Shown here piece after piece: positions 18,129-28,008 of a stretch of DNA of 64,000 bases; position 1 is the stretch's first letter; each line of letters opens with the position of its first letter. The notes under the pieces were generated by a model. The model ran no database searches, was not told the origin of the DNA, and saw only the letters and a program-made list of their open reading frames with translations. Both the position numbers and the translations under genes were made by a program. The stretch covers positions 3,348,001-3,412,000 of the forward strand of contig NZ_CP035704.1 of the NCBI RefSeq assembly GCF_004168365.1, in the 5' to 3' direction. This stretch comes from Pseudolysobacter antarcticus (GTDB lineage Bacteria > Pseudomonadota > Gammaproteobacteria > Xanthomonadales > Rhodanobacteraceae).

Positions 18129-19055
18129 TCACGGCGTGACCGGTGCCGTCGCTACGCAGGCAAAACCGGTGGTTTCAAGCGGCTCGGGATTGGTGGTGGC
18201 AATGTTCCAACCAGCATCGCTTTGCGTGATGCGCGCAGCAATTTTCTGCACGAGTTTGCTGCGCGCGGCACGAATCTCGATCGCAAGATCAAAGCTGCGC
18301 GCGTCGTGCCAGCCCTTGAATCGCGCGGTGACATTATCGCCGCCCTTGCTTGCTTCGCATTGCAATACCACGCGTGGACCGCTGCTATCGAGCGCAGCGA
18401 TGCGGATGCTCAACGGTGGATTGAGCGTGTTGAATGTGAGCAGCTGTTTGCCATCCGGCGCAAGTGCGGCAACATCGCTGCCATTGTGTACAAAAGCCAC
18501 TTTTCCACTTTGTGGATTGACCAGAAAATCGCCCGGTGCATCGTGTCCGAATTGGACTTCGATACGATGGTAGTTGCTGCCGTCGAGGTGCCCGAGATAC
18601 CAGTGGGTTTCTTCATCGCCATCGGCCGTTTGCGTGCCGGCGTGAGTCCAGTCGACAAAGCTGGCGACTGCGCCGCTTGGTGAGGTAATGGTCAAGTATT
18701 TGCCATCACGCTTGACCGTGCTGCCGGCGACTTCGATGAGTTTTTTCTCATGCTGTTGCGAACAGGTTTTCGACGGCATTTTGCAGCCGTATAAATCGTC
18801 CGAAAAATCCAGCGGTGGGGTTTCTTCGCTGATCGCGGACGCGGCAAGAATCGCATCAGCATCCGCCTGCGTCAGCGCGATTCGCGGAATCGCTGTGCCG
18901 CCAATTTTCTGCGTGCGTTCGGCTAGATCAAGCACCGCGGCGCTATTGAAACGCAGCCCCGTGCCGACACCATCGCCGGCTTGCACCGGCACAACGACCA
19001 GCAGGCCGAATGCGATGGCCGCAAACGGATAAAAACGGGAGCGGGTGAATTTCAT
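18129..19055 (-). CDS. Secreted protein of unknown function
   Basis: A 308-residue protein. The start at 19055 is supported by a 4-nt ATGA overlap with the upstream gene's stop and by a good signal peptide (MKFTRSRFYPFAAIAFGLLVVVPVQAG). The mature part has a Cys pair in YGCKMPSKTCSQQ, then a beta-rich body (KYLTITSPSGAVASFVDW, HWYLGHLDGSNYHRIEVQFG, GKVAFVHNGSDVAALAPDG) that could be a beta-propeller-like or sandwich fold. I recognise no family. Another ATG at 19067 is possible. It lies 147 bp upstream of the ECF sigma gene on the same strand, so it is close to that cassette but not tightly linked. Confidence 0.6.
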   Translation of the reverse strand: MKFTRSRFYPFAAIAFGLLVVVPVQAGDGVGTGLRFNSAAVLDLAERTQKIGGTAIPRIALTQADADAILAASAISEETPPLDFSDDLYGCKMPSKTCSQQHEKKLIEVAGSTVKRDGKYLTITSPSGAVASFVDWTHAGTQTADGDEETHWYLGHLDGSNYHRIEVQFGHDAPGDFLVNPQSGKVAFVHNGSDVAALAPDGKQLLTFNTLNPPLSIRIAALDSSGPRVVLQCEASKGGDNVTARFKGWHDARSFDLAIEIRAARSKLVQKIAARITQSDAGWNIATTNPEPLETTGFACVATAPVTP

Positions 19056-19423
19056 GAGAGTTTGCATGGCGATAGTCTGGGGGTTGGCATGCGCCGATGT
19101 CCATTGCCGCAACGTTCCGAATGCACTCGCCAGTTGTCACCGTCGTGGATCAGCGCAACCCGTCCGGGCATGGCCACTTGGGCGATCTCCACGACGGTTT
19201 CAAGAATCGCAGTATCGCCATCGATGAAACACGCGAGCACATCGCGATGCGCTGGATAGTTTTCGCACCACATCCCGAAGAACGCCATGAAGCTGGCGCT
19301 ACCACGCGACCTGCGCAACCCGCCCGCATAATCCTCGCTCGCAAGCGCAAGAACGGTTGCGAGATCACGCTGCGCGACCGCGACTATATAGCTGGCGTAA
19401 ATTGCCGCAGGATCATGCTGCAT
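19052..19423 (-). CDS. Small cytoplasmic protein, possibly NTF2-like
   Basis: A 123-residue reading from the ATG at 19423, which has GAGG 8 nt upstream; the frame stays open to 19495. It has no signal peptide. The order of elements (helix IYASYIVAVAQRDLATVLALASEDY, then MAFFGMWCENY, then strands AILETVVEIAQVAM and RVALIHDGDNWRVHSE) resembles SnoaL/DUF4440 members of the NTF2-like fold, but this is an impression only. Its stop overlaps the start of the secreted protein at 19055 by 4 nt, indicating translational coupling and a two-gene operon. Confidence 0.6.
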   Translation of the reverse strand: MQHDPAAIYASYIVAVAQRDLATVLALASEDYAGGLRRSRGSASFMAFFGMWCENYPAHRDVLACFIDGDTAILETVVEIAQVAMPGRVALIHDGDNWRVHSERCGNGHRRMPTPRLSPCKLS

Positions 19424-19576
19424 TTCCCACGCCTCGCCTTGCGATTCGGAACGAACAGAAATCTTCTGCAACATCTCAATCACCAAAGTCATCATGGGAA
19501 ATCAGGTCATCACCAACAGCATTGACCGCACTGCAAAAGCGCCAATGGCATTCTCGGTTCCGCTGACTCGCGAGTG

Positions 19577-22048
19577 CTAGAAGCCGCCGCCCTCAAAGGT
19601 GCTGCGGAAGATAAGATCCTTCGACTCCAGCTTGCATTCACCAATCTCCGATGTGCTGCCATCGGGCGCGGTCGCGGTGGCGCTCACGTAACCCAGTGTT
19701 GTGATAAAAGGTAGCGGCAATTTTACCCAGTAAGCAGCGTGGCCGTTGATATCGGTATATACCGCGGTGGTGCCGAGATACACCTCAGTGTCGCCGCGCG
19801 CCGGCGTGCCGATGCCGGTGCAACTTGAGCTGTAGTAGAAATCCAGACGGAATCCGGCGCCATTGCCATTGAAAGAATCAAGTACACCTTGCAGTACTTC
19901 GCCCTGATTGACGGTGCGAAATGCGTTCGACATTACCGGATAATTCTGCAGATCATTGGCACCGCTATCGTTGTCGAACGTATCATTGGCGGTAGCTCCG
20001 GCCGTGCCCAGATCAATCGCCAGACCGCCGTTGGAGTAGATCGAATTGGCAAGAATACGATTACCTACACCAGCGCTGGCTGAAGCCCAAACCCCCGGGC
20101 CGCCGTTGTAGGCAATCGTGTTGCCGCCATAGGTCGCATTTAAAGGTGCACCGATAATGTTGTTGGTCGCATAACTGCCCTGGATCACGACGCCACCGCC
20201 GGCATTGCCCGCCTCCTGCCCGGCCGGATTGATACCGATCACGTTCGATTGAACCACATTGTTGCTGACCGTACCGAAGCCGGCAATCTCGACGCCATAT
20301 CCGCTGCTATTAACGATGTAGTTGTATAGCAGCGTGTTGTTCGGTGAGTTATAAATGAACACTCCGTTGCCATTGCCATTGGCACTGACGCCGTTGGTAC
20401 CAAGACCAATCAGATTATTGGCGACGCTGCTGCCGCCGCTGCTGTTGTCGATGTAGATCCCGAAATCGCTGCATCCCGCGATCAGATTTACCACCGACGG
20501 ATCATCGTAACCACCGATCAATGCATGGCCACTCGCGCCGGTGATGCGTACGGCATCGTGATTGTTAACCGTGAACGCGACATCACCGAATTGATTGCCG
20601 TTGACATAATTTCCGGCACCACCTTCGAGTCGAACAGCGGCATCGGTAAAGCCGACGAAGCCCAATCCGCGCACGGTCAAGGTGCCGCTGCCGCTGGTGT
20701 GCAAGCCGTAACCTGCGCTGTTCTCACCATTCAAATACACGCAGAGGTTGGCGTTGAAGCTCGCATAACTGGTATTTTTGGTCGCACCGGAATTGGTGTA
20801 GCCATCGATCGTGACGGCGGTCGTGATGTCGGGCAACAACGGGCCGGAGATGTTGATCAGAGTGGGACATGGAATCGAAAAACTGATCTTCGAATCACCG
20901 CTATTGGCGTTTGCACCCTTGATCGCCCAGCGCAGGCTGCCGACGGTCGGACTGCTGTTGCTGCCATTATCGATTGCCGTGGTCACGGTTATATTGTTCA
21001 GATCATCAAACGCGGATTCGTAGGCGCCGCGATCAATCTGGCTGCCGACAACGCGTGTCTTGTCATCGAGATCGTGACTGGGGTATCCACCCGGAATGCC
21101 CACCGCTGGGCCGCCCGAATTCACCGCTAGCGAATTATTCGAAAGGTGATAATCGTGCGAGTTGATATCGACAAACAACGGATCGGCGCCCAGATTGGCG
21201 ACATTAGCGGAGAGCGCCCCCATGACCGGACCAAGAATATTGTATCGCGCATAAGGTCCCGCATCGCTATGAGATACATCCAGTGCGGTAGCGGTGCCGT
21301 TGTAGATGATGTTGTTTTCAAGAATTGCCGCGCCGGAACCGGGCTCGTAAAAATCCACCCACATCGGCGTATTGTTCGCCACTATGGTATTACTGCCGAT
21401 CGCAAGGAAGCCATCTTCTCTGCTGTCGATAGCCACTGAAGGTACTGTGCTGGTGTAGACGCCGTAGACGGCGATGTCGTAAACCAGATTGTTCTGAAAA
21501 TATATATTCACGCCACCGGAGTCCGGGGCGCCGTGAATGTACACGCCGGCAGATGTTTTGGTAGTGCTGGAATCCACCTGCGCATCGCGAAAAATATTGA
21601 AACGTACGGTGAAGGTATAGCCCGATCCGTTCTCGAAATCGTCGAAGAACAAGACGAAGCCATAGCGCAGACCGACGAAAGAAATCCCTTCGACGGTCAC
21701 ATCGTTCTCCGCAGAGATCTGAAACATGACGTTCGCCGAATTCTGACCATCGATTACGGTATTGGTCGGATTGACGACGCGATTTGCACAATTGGCCGTA
21801 TAGCCGCCCAGAAGACTAAGCGTGGCGTTGCCATTGGGCTCGGTATATCCATTCATCGTGATCGGGTAATTGCCCTGCACGATGTGGATCGTCATGTCGC
21901 CACTGGATAGTCCCTTCCAGGTCGCGATTGCGTTTTGCAAAGTGGCGACACTGTTGACGCATACCGTCGTCGCGCTCGCGAATAACGGCAGAATCGTGCT
22001 TGCCACCAGCAGCAGCAAGATCACGGTCAATTTCATTTTCGATCTCAT
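19577..22048 (-). CDS. Large secreted beta-helix protein, paralogue A
   Basis: An 823-residue protein. The start at 22048 has GGGAAAG upstream and opens a signal peptide (core LTVILLLLVASTILPLFAS). The N-terminal half is a parallel beta-helix (VDSRVATLQ-type cap with Cys, then NNLVYDIAVYGVYTS, LENNIIYNGTATALD). A middle segment, VGSLRWAIKGANANSG, resembles the CSLREA element of outer-membrane repeat proteins. More NosD-like coils follow (NNLIGLGTNGVSANGNGNGV, NNIIGAPL, GNTIAYNGGPGVW). The C-terminal domain is a small beta-sandwich with FYYSSSCTGIGTPARGDTEV, and the end is LIFRSTFEGGGF. It is about the same length as, and closely similar to, the gene at 22723, so the two are tandem duplicates. 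A promoter-like element shared with the gene at 25363 lies at 22209-22241. Confidence 0.85.
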   Translation of the reverse strand: MRSKMKLTVILLLLVASTILPLFASATTVCVNSVATLQNAIATWKGLSSGDMTIHIVQGNYPITMNGYTEPNGNATLSLLGGYTANCANRVVNPTNTVIDGQNSANVMFQISAENDVTVEGISFVGLRYGFVLFFDDFENGSGYTFTVRFNIFRDAQVDSSTTKTSAGVYIHGAPDSGGVNIYFQNNLVYDIAVYGVYTSTVPSVAIDSREDGFLAIGSNTIVANNTPMWVDFYEPGSGAAILENNIIYNGTATALDVSHSDAGPYARYNILGPVMGALSANVANLGADPLFVDINSHDYHLSNNSLAVNSGGPAVGIPGGYPSHDLDDKTRVVGSQIDRGAYESAFDDLNNITVTTAIDNGSNSSPTVGSLRWAIKGANANSGDSKISFSIPCPTLINISGPLLPDITTAVTIDGYTNSGATKNTSYASFNANLCVYLNGENSAGYGLHTSGSGTLTVRGLGFVGFTDAAVRLEGGAGNYVNGNQFGDVAFTVNNHDAVRITGASGHALIGGYDDPSVVNLIAGCSDFGIYIDNSSGGSSVANNLIGLGTNGVSANGNGNGVFIYNSPNNTLLYNYIVNSSGYGVEIAGFGTVSNNVVQSNVIGINPAGQEAGNAGGGVVIQGSYATNNIIGAPLNATYGGNTIAYNGGPGVWASASAGVGNRILANSIYSNGGLAIDLGTAGATANDTFDNDSGANDLQNYPVMSNAFRTVNQGEVLQGVLDSFNGNGAGFRLDFYYSSSCTGIGTPARGDTEVYLGTTAVYTDINGHAAYWVKLPLPFITTLGYVSATATAPDGSTSEIGECKLESKDLIFRSTFEGGGF

Positions 22049-22722
22049 TTCGGCTTTCCCTATTTTCGGTGATAGCGGAGTACTCGGAAAAACTGCGGCG
22101 CAACGCATCACACAATCAGTTCACAGTAGGCGATAGTCATCGGATCTGATTTCTTACTCGACTTCGCCGCGACTTGCCGCACCATCACTGAAAGCGACGT
22201 GTGCTGAGTGTATTAACGTCGATGACCTCGCGAACCGAACATTGATTGAGCCGACCGCAAAAAATTCGGTGCTCGCGCTCGCAGCCGGATACTCATCGAA
22301 CGTGTTTCTTCATTGCTGAATATGGGAAATCGCGCGGTTAAAGTCCCGATTTTCCTGTTGCAGGTTTTTGCGGGACAAACTGGGCCGAAGTCGCACTGAT
22401 TTTCCGCATGCGTGGCCGGTGTTCGGCATCGGCCCGATCGAGAATGTTGCCGATGCCACCATCCCAGCCAATATGGCGGCGAACGCGGCGCCGCAGAACG
22501 GTGGCCTGCTGGCGGCAATTCAGACCCATTCAAGCAGCGGTTCGCAAGCCAATAATGCGATCAAGCCATTTAACGCACTGACTAATTGTCTCGTCCCGTC
22601 TGATTCTTAACATTTTTGACAAATAGCTCACGGCGATCCCTGCGCCATGCGCGCAACGCTTGCAGGGGCGTCACCTGAAAATTACCTTCTGCCTTGACCG
22701 CGATTGCGCTGACTTGTGGGTA
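22049..22722. other. 674-bp intergenic stretch without a recognised gene
   Basis: Between the tandem beta-helix paralogues. The part nearest 22048 holds the start region of paralogue A and the promoter-like element at 22209-22241. In the rest (22250-22700) short ORFs exist on both strands, but none has an SD, a signal peptide or protein-like composition. I see no clear terminator behind the gene ending at 22723, only a CCCTGC/GCAGGG pair near 22635-22670. It may hold a degraded gene remnant, but I cannot show that. Confidence 0.5.
22209..22241 (-). promoter_or_regulatory. Shared promoter-like element, copy at paralogue A
   Basis: Read on the minus strand: TGTTCGGTT, 10 nt, then TCGACGTTAATACA. 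The same two blocks with the same spacing occur at 28009-28041 before the beta-helix gene at 25363. TTCGGT and TTAATA are 17 bp apart, which fits a sigma-70-like layout, but the conserved TCGACG and the flanking bases suggest an extra operator or another sigma factor. The predicted leader to the ATG at 22048 is about 150 nt. Confidence 0.45.
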
Positions 22723-25197
22723 CTAAAAACCGCCGCCTTCAAGGCTGCTGCGAAAAATCAGATCCTGGGATTCCTGCTTGCATTCACCAATCTCCGATGT
22801 GCTGCCATCGGGCGCGGTCGCGGTAGCACTCAGGTACCCCAGACTGTAGTTGCCGAGAGGCAATTTCACCCAGTAGCCGATGTGTCCGCTGGCATTGGTA
22901 TCGACGGTGGTGCCACCGATATATATGGCGGTTTCACCGCGCGCTGGTGTGCCAAAATTCGAGCAATTGCTGGAAAGGTAGAAATCAATCCGGAATCCGA
23001 CGCCATTGCTGTTGAAAGAATCCAGCACGCCCTGCACGACCTCGTACTGATTCGGAGTACGAAATGCGTTCAACAGCACCGGATAGTTTTGCAGATTATT
23101 CGCACCCGCATCGCCATCAAGCACATCGTTGGACATCGCACCGATCCCACCGAGATCAATCGCCAATCCGGCATTCCCGTAAATCGAATTGACCAGGATA
23201 CGATTGCCAATGCCGGAGCCGGTTGATACCCAGACACCTGGCCCGCCATTGGCGCTGATCGTATTGCCGCCAGCGCCACCGTTGAACGCCGCGCCGATCG
23301 TATTGTTCATCGCGTCAGCGCCATCGAGCAGTACGCCACCAGCGGCATTTGCTGCGATGGTGTTGTATTGCAATGTGTTGTCGGACACCACGGTTACGCC
23401 GCGGATTTCGACGCCGTAACTCGCACTGTTGTCGATGGTGTTGTACTGGACAATGTTCTTCGGTGAGTTGGCAATGAACAGACCAGTGCTGTTGGAAATT
23501 GCGCTGGTGCCATCGGTTCCCAGACCGATCAAATTTGTGGCGACGGTATTGGCACCGCTGGCATTATCGATATAAACGCCGACATCACTACAACCGCTGA
23601 TCAGATTCATTACCGACGGATCATCGTAACCGCCGATCAACGCGTTTCCACTCGCGCCGGTGATGCGTATGCCGTCGTGATTTGCGTTGGTAAAACCAAT
23701 GCCTCCGAATTGATCGCCCTGGATATAATTTCCGCCGCCACCTTCAAGGCGAATCGCCGCATCGGTGAATCCGACAAATGCCAGTCCGCGCACCGTCAAT
23801 CGCCCGCTGCCACTAGTGTGCAACGCGTAGGCCGCGCTCGCCCCGCCGTTCATTACTACGCAAAGATTTGCATTAAAACTGGTATCGCTGGTGTTCTTGA
23901 TCGCACCCGGATTGGAATAACCATCGATACTCACGTTGGTCGTGATATTCGGCAGCAGTGGGCTGGAAAGATTGAACAGACTCAGGCAAGGAACCGAAAA
24001 GCTGATCTTTGATGCGCCTGTATTCGCGTTGGCATTCTTGATCGCCCAGCGCAGACTGCCAACGGTTGGGCTCGTGTTGTTGCCGTTGTCGGCAATGGTG
24101 GTGACGGTAAAATTGTTCAGATCATCGGTCGTTTGATTTTCATAGGCGCCGCGATCAACGGCACTTCCGACCACGCGCGTCTTGCCATCCAGATCGTGTG
24201 CCGGCAGCCCATCCGCCACCCCGGTCAAGCCGGGAATCTGCCCACCGCTATTGATCGACAGCAGCGCGTTGTTGGCAAGATGGTAGTCGTGCAGACTGGT
24301 ATTCGCGAACAGGGGATTGCCGTAGTTGTTGCTGATATCACCAGCGATGACGTTCGTGCCCTTGTCGACACTGGACTGCGTATTCCCGAGCAAATTGTAG
24401 CCGGCAATCGGGCCGACATCGCCGGCTGAAAAGCTCAATGACGTCGCCGTGCCGTTGTAGATGATGTTGTTCTCAAGTATCGCCGCACCGGAACCGGGGC
24501 TGTAGAAATTTACCGCGGCCGCGGTACCGCTACCGATCCCCGCGATGGTATTGCTGTCCATGTTCAAAATACCGTCGTCGCGGCTGGTCAGTTGTATTGC
24601 CGGTAGTCCGCTGGTGGCGCTGACGCCGTAGACCAGGTTGTTTTGGAAATGCAAGTTCACACCACCGGAATCAGGCGCACCGCGGATATGCACACCAGCG
24701 TAGACATTCGGATCACTACCGTCGGCCTGAAAATCATGGAATATGTTGTAGCGCACAGTGAACGTGTGGTCGCTACCGTTAGAAAAATCGTCGAAATACA
24801 AGCCGAATGCTTTATGCAATCCGGTGAACGAGATGCCTTCGATCGTTACGTCATTTCGCGTGGCAATGTAGATACGCACACCACTCGAATTCTGGCCATC
24901 GATCACCGTGTTTGTGGGATTGACGAGGCGACTCGCGCAATTGGCCGTATAGCCGCCTAGAAGGCTAAGAGTGGCAGTCCCACTGGTTTGGCTAAAGCCA
25001 CTCAAAGTGATGGGATAGTTGCCCTGGACGATCCTGATCGTCATATCGCCGCTGCTCATGCCGCCCCACGTCGCCAAGTTCGCCTGCAGCTGAGTGACCG
25101 TGTTGACGCATGGCGATGTCGCTATCGCAATAAATGGCATCAGCAGACTCGCCGCACCGAACAATAGAGTCGCAACTACTTTCCGTTTCGATATCAT
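22723..25197 (-). CDS. Large secreted beta-helix protein, paralogue B
   Basis: An 824-residue protein, tandem duplicate of the gene at 19577. The ATG at 25197 has AGGAAAG upstream, and the bases around the two starts are nearly the same (GGAAAGCCGAAATG in both). The signal peptide is VVATLLFGAASLLMPFIAIA. The layout repeats paralogue A: TPCVN-type cap, GGYTANCASRLVNPTNTVID, coils, VGSLRWAIKNANANTG, then NosD-like coils (TNLIGLGTDGTSAISNSTGL, GNTISANGGPGVW), a terminal beta domain (FYLSSNCSNFGTPARGETAI) and the end LIFRSSLEGGGF. Here the Phe-Glu of the tail is Leu-Glu. The shared 33-bp element of paralogue A is not found upstream of this copy. Probably surface-exposed or released; function unknown. 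Confidence 0.85.
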   Translation of the reverse strand: MISKRKVVATLLFGAASLLMPFIAIATSPCVNTVTQLQANLATWGGMSSGDMTIRIVQGNYPITLSGFSQTSGTATLSLLGGYTANCASRLVNPTNTVIDGQNSSGVRIYIATRNDVTIEGISFTGLHKAFGLYFDDFSNGSDHTFTVRYNIFHDFQADGSDPNVYAGVHIRGAPDSGGVNLHFQNNLVYGVSATSGLPAIQLTSRDDGILNMDSNTIAGIGSGTAAAVNFYSPGSGAAILENNIIYNGTATSLSFSAGDVGPIAGYNLLGNTQSSVDKGTNVIAGDISNNYGNPLFANTSLHDYHLANNALLSINSGGQIPGLTGVADGLPAHDLDGKTRVVGSAVDRGAYENQTTDDLNNFTVTTIADNGNNTSPTVGSLRWAIKNANANTGASKISFSVPCLSLFNLSSPLLPNITTNVSIDGYSNPGAIKNTSDTSFNANLCVVMNGGASAAYALHTSGSGRLTVRGLAFVGFTDAAIRLEGGGGNYIQGDQFGGIGFTNANHDGIRITGASGNALIGGYDDPSVMNLISGCSDVGVYIDNASGANTVATNLIGLGTDGTSAISNSTGLFIANSPKNIVQYNTIDNSASYGVEIRGVTVVSDNTLQYNTIAANAAGGVLLDGADAMNNTIGAAFNGGAGGNTISANGGPGVWVSTGSGIGNRILVNSIYGNAGLAIDLGGIGAMSNDVLDGDAGANNLQNYPVLLNAFRTPNQYEVVQGVLDSFNSNGVGFRIDFYLSSNCSNFGTPARGETAIYIGGTTVDTNASGHIGYWVKLPLGNYSLGYLSATATAPDGSTSEIGECKQESQDLIFRSSLEGGGF

Positions 25198-25362
25198 TTC
25201 GGCTTTCCTAAGAATTATTTGAAAGAGAATTTGGCAACGGCAGTCGTCCCGAACTCACGCCGTGATACTCCTGCCAGTACGGCTCGCTGCTGATGCAACG
25301 CCAGCTACTGTGTGAGCTCACTGCGCGCGGTCTTGTCTGGCGAACGAGATCAAAGCCTTCGA

Positions 25363-27969
25363 TCAGCCACCGGAAACGGATTTGGCTTCGAAACTATCCG
25401 CGAACACCCGATCATTCAGCAGTGTTGCGCAGTTGCTGACTTGTGAAGTGCCGCCGCTGGTGGCGAGATTCGTCGCGGTGGCGGTGACATAAGACGGCGA
25501 CTGATTGATCCCGAAGACTGGCAGTTGCGCACGGTAGCCTTGTATCACCGTCCCTGATCCGGGCAGCACCACCGAATACGTCTGGATCGGCAGCTCCGCT
25601 GGGCCATAGCCGCTGGCGTCGCAGGAGGAGGGATTGATATTCGCGTAAAAATCGATGCGATAAGGGTCGCCACCGTTACCGGTGATCACAAAATTCAACA
25701 AGACGGTCTGGGAGCCCAGCATGTAACTCTGGAAGATCGAAATCGCATCGCCACCGCCGACAGCCGAACCCAACGGCCCAAAATCAATTGCCAGAGCGCC
25801 GCCGCCGCTGCCGCTACCTGGCCCGTTCGATCCGATGGAGTTGCTCAATACTGTGTTGCCGACGCCGGCACCCGTGTTCAGCCATACGCCGGGGCCTCCT
25901 TTGTTGTTCTGGATCACGTTGCTGTAGCCCATCTGATACGCGGTCTTGTCGAAAACTCCGATCGCGTTGTTGGCCGAACCGCTCGACAAAACGATGCCGC
26001 TGCCGCCGTTGCTCAAAGACGATACGTAGTTAAACCCGGCCTGTGGCAACGTACCGATAGCGTTGTCGTGCAGCCAGTTCGAACTTGCACCGATCAGGCT
26101 GATGCCATCGAGCGCACTTGCGACGATAACGTTGCCGCGGATTTCGTTGCGATCGGAGTTCTGCAGCAGCAGCCCGGTGCCCTGATTCGGTACTGCGCCA
26201 TGGCTCTGATCCATGCCTATCAGATTGCCGACCACCTGGTTGCCGAGATGCCCGTTGGTCGAGGAAGCGTTGATCGTGACAGCAGCCATGGTCGCATCGC
26301 TCATCTTGCCCAGCATGTTGAGGTCCGCGGGGGCCGTGCCGCCAAGCGTGTTGAAGATCGCCCCGCCGCCGAACAGGACGCCGGCAGCATTCGAAAAAAC
26401 GAACGGACTATTATTGGTTTCGATGCCGAAGCTGTCGCCGTGGATCCAGTGGTATGTACCCTGCGACAACGACACCGCTGCTCCTGCAAAACCTTCGAAG
26501 GTGATGCCGCGAACGTCGAGTTGCGCGCCAAAATTAGTCGGTCCGGCGACGAATGCCGAGGAAACATTACTACCGATGCTGCCTCTGACGATGACGCACA
26601 AGACAGGATTGAACGCTGCGCCGCTGTCAAAGCTGACCGTATTCGACGCCGCACCCGGTTGGCTGTAGCCGTCCACGGTGATCGCATTATTGATCGCCGG
26701 CAGCGGCGAGTTGAGTGCGATGAGTTGCGGTCCGCAGCTGCCAGCAAGATGGAAAGCGATAAGTGATGGCCCCGTGGCATTCGCTCGGGTGACCGCCTCG
26801 CGCAAGGTGCATTTCGTCGAGCCAGGATTGCAATTGACCGTGGCGTCGGTCGCGTGGCTACTGTCGGTCGCATTTGTCACCACCCAATAGGCTTGATCAG
26901 AAGCATTGCTCTCGAATGCACCACGATCAGGATTGCTGCCAATCCAACGTGGATTGCCATCCAGATCCTGCGACGGGATGACAGCAGCATACGCAGCGCC
27001 GGTATTGATCGAACCGGAACCGGCATTCAGGTGAAAAGTCGTGGCGTCGTAGCCCGGATTGACGCCGGTAAACGCATAGCCGTGATTGGTGATGCTGCCG
27101 CTGCCGGCACTGCCGCTGCCGGACGTCGTGGACGTGCCATAGGTATCGGCGTGCAATTCCACAACTGCACCCACGGCATCGAGATCGAACGAGCTGTTGG
27201 CGTACAAAATATTGTTGAACAGTTGCAGGTACGATCCGTGCTGATCCAGAGCCAACCCTTCGCCAGTGTTGTTGGCGATGGTGTTGTTGACGATACGCCA
27301 CGGTGCCGTATTTCTAGCAACAGACAGCACATAGGTCGTATACGCGCCAACATTCTGGTCAAGCAGGTTATTGGTGAAGTTGAGCGCGCCCCCCGTATCC
27401 AGTTGGACAACTGTCCCGGAAGTTACAACGTTATGTACCCAGTTATAGCGGAACACGATGCCGCCGGAATAGCCATCGGACACATCGTGCGTGATATATA
27501 ACCCCGTACTCGATTTGCCATTGCTGGTGGACTGCAAATTTCTGATTTCAAATCCCTCCAACACGAGCGTTCCGTAAGGCAGGTTGCCCGGATTGTCCTG
27601 CTGGAGGGAAAATGTGATGGCTGCGCCGTTCTGCGACTGGCCATCGAGCACGGTATTGGTAGTCGGCGTACTCGGGCTGGCGGTAATGAGGCGCTGCTGG
27701 CAATTCGTACTCGGGATATACCCCCCGAGCAGCGAAATATCCTGGCGTGGCGCGAAAGGGTAATACCAACCGGTCGGCGGAACCGTGTATGTGCCCTGCT
27801 CGACTTCGATGGTCGCACTGATACCGCTGCTGACGGCGTTGGCCAATGCCTGCGTCAGCCCCGCGCTATCGTTGTGATGCACGCATATCGGTGCAATCGC
27901 ATGCGCCTGTTGTTGCGGCAGCAAACCGAACCCGATACAAAAAGCAATAACCCACGCCAGAAACTTCAT
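25363..27969 (-). CDS. Large secreted beta-helix protein with CSLREA-like segment
   Basis: An 868-residue protein. The start at 27969 has GGAG 8 nt upstream and gives a signal peptide (MKFLAWVIAFCIGFGLL, cleavage near AHA). It is organised like the genes at 19577 and 22723 but is more distant: a Cys-containing cap (PICVHHNDSAGLTQAL), beta-helix, CTLREAVTRANATG (a good CSLREA match), then NosD-like coils (NQVVGNLIGMDQSHGAVPN, NVIQNNKGGPGVW) and a terminal domain with a Cys (ANINPSSCDASGYGPAELP). The C-terminus is DRVFADSFEAKSVSGG, the tail motif plus eight residues. It lies 174 bp downstream of the TPR-CHAT gene on the same strand and has its own promoter-like element at 28009-28041. It is a plausible partner or substrate of the CHAT protein (inference). 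Confidence 0.85.
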   Translation of the reverse strand: MKFLAWVIAFCIGFGLLPQQQAHAIAPICVHHNDSAGLTQALANAVSSGISATIEVEQGTYTVPPTGWYYPFAPRQDISLLGGYIPSTNCQQRLITASPSTPTTNTVLDGQSQNGAAITFSLQQDNPGNLPYGTLVLEGFEIRNLQSTSNGKSSTGLYITHDVSDGYSGGIVFRYNWVHNVVTSGTVVQLDTGGALNFTNNLLDQNVGAYTTYVLSVARNTAPWRIVNNTIANNTGEGLALDQHGSYLQLFNNILYANSSFDLDAVGAVVELHADTYGTSTTSGSGSAGSGSITNHGYAFTGVNPGYDATTFHLNAGSGSINTGAAYAAVIPSQDLDGNPRWIGSNPDRGAFESNASDQAYWVVTNATDSSHATDATVNCNPGSTKCTLREAVTRANATGPSLIAFHLAGSCGPQLIALNSPLPAINNAITVDGYSQPGAASNTVSFDSGAAFNPVLCVIVRGSIGSNVSSAFVAGPTNFGAQLDVRGITFEGFAGAAVSLSQGTYHWIHGDSFGIETNNSPFVFSNAAGVLFGGGAIFNTLGGTAPADLNMLGKMSDATMAAVTINASSTNGHLGNQVVGNLIGMDQSHGAVPNQGTGLLLQNSDRNEIRGNVIVASALDGISLIGASSNWLHDNAIGTLPQAGFNYVSSLSNGGSGIVLSSGSANNAIGVFDKTAYQMGYSNVIQNNKGGPGVWLNTGAGVGNTVLSNSIGSNGPGSGSGGGALAIDFGPLGSAVGGGDAISIFQSYMLGSQTVLLNFVITGNGGDPYRIDFYANINPSSCDASGYGPAELPIQTYSVVLPGSGTVIQGYRAQLPVFGINQSPSYVTATATNLATSGGTSQVSNCATLLNDRVFADSFEAKSVSGG

Positions 27970-28008
27970 CGACGCCACTCCAGTCTTCATGCACAAATGT
28001 GTGATGAC

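Noticed and set aside
22213-22610. Small ORFs in the 674-bp gap on both strands
   Set aside because: No SD, signal peptide, membrane helix or protein-like composition.
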